DNA of 64,000 bases from Chamaelirium japonicum (lineage: Eukaryota; Streptophyta; Magnoliopsida; Liliales; Melanthiaceae). The notes below the pieces were generated by a model. That model had not been told where the DNA came from. It was given only the letters and a program-made list of their open reading frames with translations, and ran no database searches. Both the position numbers and the translations under genes were made by a program. The stretch lies in assembly GCA_947650365.1 (NCBI GenBank), contig CANTAL010000022.1, positions 763,554-827,553 on the forward strand, written 5' to 3'. Positions 58,625-64,000 of the stretch are shown here, piece by piece (position 1 is the stretch's first letter; each line of letters starts with the position of its first letter).

Positions 58625-59245
58625 GATACGTCTCTTCCTCCAAGGACCCCATAGCGAGGTCAGCGAGACATGGTGCGATCTGACATGGATCTTCGAGTGA
58701 AAGAGCTTCCAAATACTCTTGAGAATTCATATCGGATCAGCAAGTGGTCAAACGTCTCATTTGCCAACCCACATAGCGGGCACGTGGTGTCCGAGATTGA
58801 AAGGTGGCTCCTCTTTAGTACGCTAACCTTGGTGAGGATCCTGTCCTTCATGACTAGCCTAACAAAGATCATTGCCTTGAGAGGACATCTGATCCTCCAG
58901 ATCTGCTTCGCTAGAGGGCAGATCACTCCTCCAAATTTAATGAACTGGTAGAAATAGCACAACGAAAATTAGTCATTTGAAGTCTATTTGCATCATGCAA
59001 TATCCGGTTCCTCCGTGAGAGAGATGGGTTGAAGGAGATCCAGCAATTCGCCTAATTGTGGAATCAATTTCATCGGAAAATGGACCATTGAATCTCAATC
59101 ACTAGGTCGTGGAAGAGCCATTGATTAACACTTGCGATCTAACCAAGGCTATCTTATTGGGAACGAGGTCGACCAACTGGTGAAAGAGGGAACAAAGAGG
59201 TAAATCCTCGATACACGCCTTTTCAAAATCTGATACGCGAGCCAT
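58625..59245 (-). pseudogene. LINE fragment, zinc-binding (zf-RVT) domain
   Basis: The minus strand reads AKQIWRIRCPLKAMIFVRLV, then DTTCPLCGLANETFDHLLIR. This is the W-P-K-F-W...C-x2-C...E-T-x2-H-L order of the domain after LINE reverse transcriptase. Upstream (to about 59240) more LINE-like coding remains in broken frames. No ends or poly(A) found. Confidence 0.7.
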
Positions 59246-59451
59246 CTGTAAAAGATACTTATATGTATTAGGATATACATAATTCTATTGTGTGTGTCTC
59301 TTACCCACTTTTCTATATATTGGACTCTTGCCCTAATAAGAGAAAAATTATTATTTCTTTTCCAAAACCATAGCTCTCTCTCTCACACCTACACATGTGA
59401 GATTATGTCTCAATAATAGAATACTAATATTTACCAACCCTTTGTTATGCA

Positions 59452-59950
59452 TAGGGGTGGCAATAGGTAGGGTCGGGTCGGGTTGAGACATATGTATAAG
59501 GGCAAAACACCCAACCCGAACCCGACCCGTTTAATAAACGGGTCAAAAACTTAAACCCAAACCCGACCCACCTAATAAACGGGTTGACCCGACCCGACCC
59601 GTTTAACCCATTTACTAAACGGGTCGGGTCGTGTCGGGTCGGGTTGGCTCGGGTTGGGTCAACAGAAACCATGTAAACCTGTCGGGTTGGGTAAAGACCA
59701 GTCGGATTGGGCCGGGTTTGATCGGGTTGGGTCGGGTTGGTTCGGGTTGGGTCGGGTCGGGTTGACACGACCCATTTGTTAAACGGGTCAAGTCGGGTCA
59801 ATCGGGTTATAAGTACAAACCCGAACCCGACCCATTAAATAAACGGGTCAATCGGGTCGACCCGTTTATGACCCGAACCCGTTTAGGCCAAACCCAAACC
59901 CGCTAACTTCGGGTCAGGTTGGCGGGTCGGGTCACGAATTGCCACCCCTA
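59452..59950. mobile_element. hAT MITE, 499 bp, TSD GTTATGCA
   Basis: Ends TAGGGGTGGCAAT and ATTGCCACCCCTA. Perfect duplication GTTATGCA at 59444-59451 and 59951-59958. Duplication copy 1 shows the empty site (tttatgca, 55137-55144). Almost the same sequence as the MITE at 63120 and close to that at 16242. Confidence 0.95.
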
Positions 59951-60303
59951 GTTATGCATGGACGGCTGTGATGCGACTCGAGTCACACATGGGGTGGAAT
60001 ATCGAGCCAGTATAAAAGAGTTCCCACACGCCCATTACAATCACAGTACAACAACAATCACTACCATCCAAATTGACGATTGTGATACACGATGGATGTG
60101 AGGTTTGAATTTTAGATCCTTTTATTTTAATATAGTATTATTAGATCAGATTAGATGGCATCTAAACGGTCTAGTATCACGTCGATGCTCATCTGTCTCG
60201 TTAACAACATGTTTAGTATTTAGATATTTTAACATGCACCCTCTATTACTTGGTCACATATCATATTTAAGTTTGATTCAAGAGATGGCTGACAAACTAA
60301 CAA

Positions 60304-61674
60304 GCCCCCACTTTCCCCTAGGGTTAGGGTTTCCTTCTGGCCTTGCTCTCGGCCTCCTCGGTCTCCGTTGGCGGATCCGGAGAGGTCGGGAGGTGGATCC
60401 ACACAGCCTGGGGGGTAGGATTCGGCCCCTTTCCTTTCCCCCTGTGAATAGGGGCTACTCCGGCGGTCGGTGATTCTGTGTTCGTCGCACCGAAGTCATG
60501 GCTTCCCCCCTGCGGTCGGTTGACGGACGTCCCTTGCTCGGCACCGGGGTCCGTTTTCCCGTCGAGGGATGCGGGATGGCCGGGTTCTGACCTCGGTGTG
60601 AGCAGTGGCGGACCCAGGAATTCACTCTTGTGGGGACATAAATTCTAATATAGAGATATAAAGAGTGGGTTTTGGCATACATCTTGTCTTTTTTTTGTTG
60701 TTGTTGGGTGGGGGGGGGGGGGGGGACTCGGCTAATCGCCTGGCCGGGGGTAAGGAACAGGCCACCATCTCCGACCATGAGTTTTGGACAGAAAAGACAT
60801 GCATGAACGAAGGTCCGATGATCCGAGAATGACCGTACGATGCAACTTGTGTGCGAGACTGCGATCTGCGAGCACTACAAACCTGCGAGGTGCGGATGTG
60901 AGACAAAAGAGATGAATTAGTTTTTTATGTAAAATTACACTTTACCCCCTGAAGTTTAGCTAAAAAACATTTAACCCCCCTGTAGTTTATTTTGTTCCAA
61001 ATTGCTCCCTAAAGTTTGAAAATTTTAGCACAACACTCCTTTTCAACAACTCAATTTCCTCATTTGGTGATTTTTATCTAATCAAAACAGAAATGAATGG
61101 GGTAAAATGTAACTCTTTAACTATAGGGTGGTTATGTGTTTTTGAGCTAAAGTTCATGGGACGCAAGTGTAATTTACCCTCTTTGAAATCTTAGTGGGGG
61201 CATGTACTTGCCCCCACTGGCCCTTAGTTGGCTCCGCCAATGGGTGTGAGGTTCTTCGCCGGTGGCTTTTCAGGATACCTCCTCGGCTCAATGGGCGGTC
61301 TCTTGGCGGATGGTGGCGGTCGATGGCGGAGAGACGGTGGTTGCAACTCTGATCTAAAGGTGCCGATCTGCTAGAGATGGCGATGGGTCGCCAATTTTGG
61401 TTTGTTTTTTTAGCCCGTGTCTCTTGGGTTTTTAGCAGATGGACCATGATGTATATAGCGCCAATGGTGGCGCCCTCCCTCTTTGCCGTGATCTATGTTC
61501 CACCGCCTAGTGACGGTCTCTGTAGGTGTGCCAGTAGTGGCACTTCTGTCTGTATCCCCGCCAGGCGGCGATCGTCTTCCCCCACCTAGTGGTGGTTTTC
61601 CTATGCAGCTCCGGCATGTGGCGCGTCCTAGAGGTCCGTTTGTGACCGCCCCTCATAAATATACCAAAAAAAAA
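60304..61674 (+). mobile_element. A-tailed retroposon family, copy 3, with nested MITE
   Basis: Likely 12-bp duplication acaaactaacaa (60292-60303) and acaaacaaacaa (61675-61686), 11 of 12 alike. It starts in 'gcccccactttcccctaggg', has 'cccctgtgaataggggctac', 'tgtgttcgtcgcaccg' and ends 'cctagaggtccgtttgtgacc...ataccaaaaaaaaa'. Duplication copy 1 has the uninterrupted site near 55345-55375. No protein domain. Contains a MITE at 60928 and a G16 run (60710-60725). Confidence 0.65.
60928..61179. mobile_element. Mutator-like MITE inside retroposon copy 3
   Basis: Ends 'gtaaaattacactttaccc' and 'gcaagtgtaatttaccc' with the family core 'cctcatttggtgatttttatc'. No clean target duplication. Confidence 0.75.
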
Positions 61675-62466
61675 ACAAACAAACAACAATTCCAAATATG
61701 AAACTGTATATTTTACAAAGCATCGGGGACTTTTTTTATCACTTGCGTTTGTCCTTAACAATTTTATAGAAATCCTTTTTTCATGCATGTCATATCAGAT
61801 CAAGTGTATGCAACTAATTTGGTTAGAAAAAACTTCGTCGTAGAAATATAACCTCATTTAAATGTCAGTTTGTTGCGATGCTAAGTGCAACAACCAAATA
61901 TATCAACCATAAAGCCCGCTAAAAAAAAATGAGGTGATGGAGTAACCATCGACTGAAGAAAAGTTCCTAGAGTAAGTTATGCCCAAAAGTTGCATGGCTT
62001 TTATCGGGGATAAAACCGTCCATCCTCCCTCGATTCCCACTGGTTGAAGTTCGCCACCAGAGTGAGGCCACCGTGGAGCTCCAGCCTTCCCCTCCGTTGA
62101 CGGGAAGCGTGCAAGCTGGAGTTGGTGGACTGCAAAGAAAAGAAAGTATCAGAGACAGTTGGCTCCCTATGGAGCACGGACCCTCCGATGCCTAAGTCAG
62201 CACTCTCGAAGAAACAAATAGTGGTCTAGTCATCGGGGAGAGCTAGGTAATGGAGATTCACATTGATTTTTTTCCAAAAGCAACCTTTCAACAGTGCCCC
62301 GAATGTGCTTTTATAGGTGCTCGGGAGATTGAGACGTCAACACGTGTTAGGCCACATGGTAACCGGGTGGCCTGGATGTCATGTTGTAGGGGTGCCGCGC
62401 CACACAGAGGACCTCTACGCGGTGATCTAATGTAAGTGCAAAGATGTGATCAGGTTGGAGCAGGGA

Positions 62467-63119
62467 TCCTCCGCGTGTAAATTCCTAATTAGTGCAGGTT
62501 GGCACCGGCCTCGTCTAGGGAGCCAGTCAAGGGAGTGGAGCACGTAGCTCTCCTTTGCCACGGGTTGCACTGCAATAGCAAGGTCAACAACCTGCTCATG
62601 TCAACTTCATGGCGCATCCCTCTGTTCTTGCCTTTGGCTTTCTTTGACATCCTCCCCGCCTTGTCACATGGGCACCCCTCATGCGGCTACGCGGACAACC
62701 AGCGGGCGACCCGTTTTAGGCACCAACAAGCTTTTTAGTAGAGTTATGTGCCCTGCTCATTGAGAGGTGGTTAACTTTTGATCTTGCTCTTGGTAAACCG
62801 ATAATGGTGAACATTTTAATCAGTTCGGCAAAAGTTCAGAAACATAAATCATAAAAAAAATCTTATATCACATTAGCTGCTATTTTGTATAAATGGATAT
62901 CAAAACATATATTTATAATTAAAATAAAATAAACATCAAATAAAATAGTTAAATTAATAAATTATTTATATAATTTGTAAAGAATTCAGAGATTACTCGG
63001 ACAATACATAGGGTACCGAATAATTCAAAGAACAATTATTTTGCCTTTTAAGCTAGCGTATTACTCACGGATTTTAAAAAAATTCAGAGAATATTGTTAC
63101 TATGCTCTGGACCAGCGGT
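62467..63119. other. No gene recognised
   Basis: A 79-residue open frame (62499-62738) has no domain I know. 62800-63100 is AT-rich. Confidence 0.35.
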
Positions 63120-63638
63120 TAGGGGTGGCAATGGGTTGGGTCGGATCGGGTTCGGGTCGGGTTGAGACATATGTATAAGGGCAAAACACCCAACCCGAAC
63201 CCGACCCGTTTAATAAACGGGTCAAAAACTTAAACCCAAACCCAACCCGCCTAATAAACGGGTTGACCCGACCCGACCCGTTTAACCCGTTTACTAAATG
63301 GGTCGGGTCGTGTCGGATCGGGTTGGGTCAACAGAACCCATGTAAATCTGTCGGGTTGGGTAAAGACCAGTCGGATTGGGCCGGGTTTGATCGGGTTGGC
63401 TCGGGTTGGTTCAGGTTGGCTTGGGTCGGGTCGGGTCGGGTTGACACGATCCATTTGTTAAACGGGTCAAGTCGGGTTATAAGTACAAACCCGAACCCGA
63501 CCCATTAAATAAACGGGTCAATCGGGTCGACCCGTTTATGACCCGAACCCGTTTAGGCCAAACCCAAACCCGCTAACTTCGGGTCGGGTTCGGGTTCGGG
63601 TTCGGGTCGGCGGGTCGGGTCAAGAATTGCCACCCCTA
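63120..63638. mobile_element. hAT MITE, 519 bp, nearly identical to that at 59452
   Basis: Ends TAGGGGTGGCAAT and ATTGCCACCCCTA. Flanks ccagcggt and caggcggt match at 6 of 8. Long stretches equal the 59452 element base for base, which suggests recent spread of the family. Confidence 0.9.
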
Positions 63639-64000
63639 CAGGCGGTCCTAGCTGACACACCCTTCAATGATTACTTGCCACACTAGCAACGTCCTAGAGA
63701 TCATGGCGGTTGTCCTCATCCCACGCTTTATGCCACGCCAGTCATCGTCGACGATCATGGAGCTCAGCCTAATCAAGGGAAGAGATAGTGGAGACCAATG
63801 TGGCGTAGATGGTCAGAAAAGAGCCATAGGTTATGTCTGCCTATTATACTACAAATCATCAATGCACTATGTTTACAGGATCATTTTACCTGAACCCTAT
63901 TGCTGGTTCGTGGCATGACGTAGTGTTGAGCTGCTCCATTTAGCTCCATGGCTTGATTGCCCAGTCAGACAAGCCTTAGAAGGCTTTATGGTCTTACTTG
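63639..64000. other. No gene recognised
   Basis: An 83-residue frame (63667-63918) shows no known domain. Sequence runs off the window. Confidence 0.35.

Larger units (their letters stand above)
59248..62466 (+). repeat. Segmental duplication, copy 2
   Basis: Direct repeat of 54819-57890. Copy 2 carries a hAT MITE (59452-59950) and a retroposon (60304-61674) not present in copy 1, and it lacks the LINE. Base differences are frequent, so the duplication is old. Confidence 0.85.

Noticed and set aside
59445-59801. Frame of Asp-Pro-Thr-Arg repeats (also 63251-63508)
   Set aside because: Translation of the ACCCGACCC motifs inside hAT MITEs.

Overview
The window is nuclear DNA of a flowering plant. 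The evidence is two spliced plant genes, NF-YA and LONELY GUY (LOG), with GT-AG introns, a miR169-like site beside NF-YA, and many plant transposon families: Cassandra TRIMs with 5S rRNA-like LTRs, hAT and Tourist MITEs, Helitrons, L1-type LINEs with RNase H, and Ty1/copia remnants. The species cannot be told from this. A 500-N scaffold gap lies at 30278-30777.

Genes: both are on the minus strand. NF-YA (coding exons between 8729 and 1121, 344 aa as assembled from splice sites) has a 4.95-kb intron 4 splitting the two halves of its DNA-binding core, a probable 5'UTR exon near 12.4 kb, and a miR169-like site at 920-940. LOG (25968-23906, 7 exons, 226 aa) is a cytokinin-activating phosphoribohydrolase. 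Both look intact. No other intact host gene was found, so about 95% of the window is repeats or unassigned intergenic DNA.

Layout: 1-0.64 kb, A-tailed retroposon copy. 0.9-12.5 kb, NF-YA with an LTR-like block, a 700-bp inverted repeat, a copia remnant and a hAT element in its introns. 12.6-15.8 kb, seven exact-period 436-bp units fusing a Helitron-like 5' end to a MITE, just upstream of NF-YA. 16-22.5 kb, hAT MITEs, two Helitron 3' ends (one whole Helitron), other MITEs and a perfect palindrome with a 5-bp target duplication. 23.9-26 kb, LOG. 28.1-28.9 kb, Cassandra. 28.9-30.3 kb, copia gag side. 30.3-34.6 kb, gap and unassigned sequence. 34.6-40.06 kb, a three-level nest: Cassandra inside a LINE inside a hAT element, with perfect target duplications at the inner and outer levels. 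40.8-45.6 kb, hAT, SINE, MITEs, GA tracts and a LINE fragment. 45.6-54.8 kb, mostly unassigned with an LTR-like block and a retroposon copy. 54.8-62.5 kb, a direct segmental duplication whose copies hold different insertions and show each other's empty sites. 63.1 kb, a young hAT MITE.

NF-YA acts in the CCAAT-binding trimer and LOG frees active cytokinin. Nothing in the sequence says they work together.
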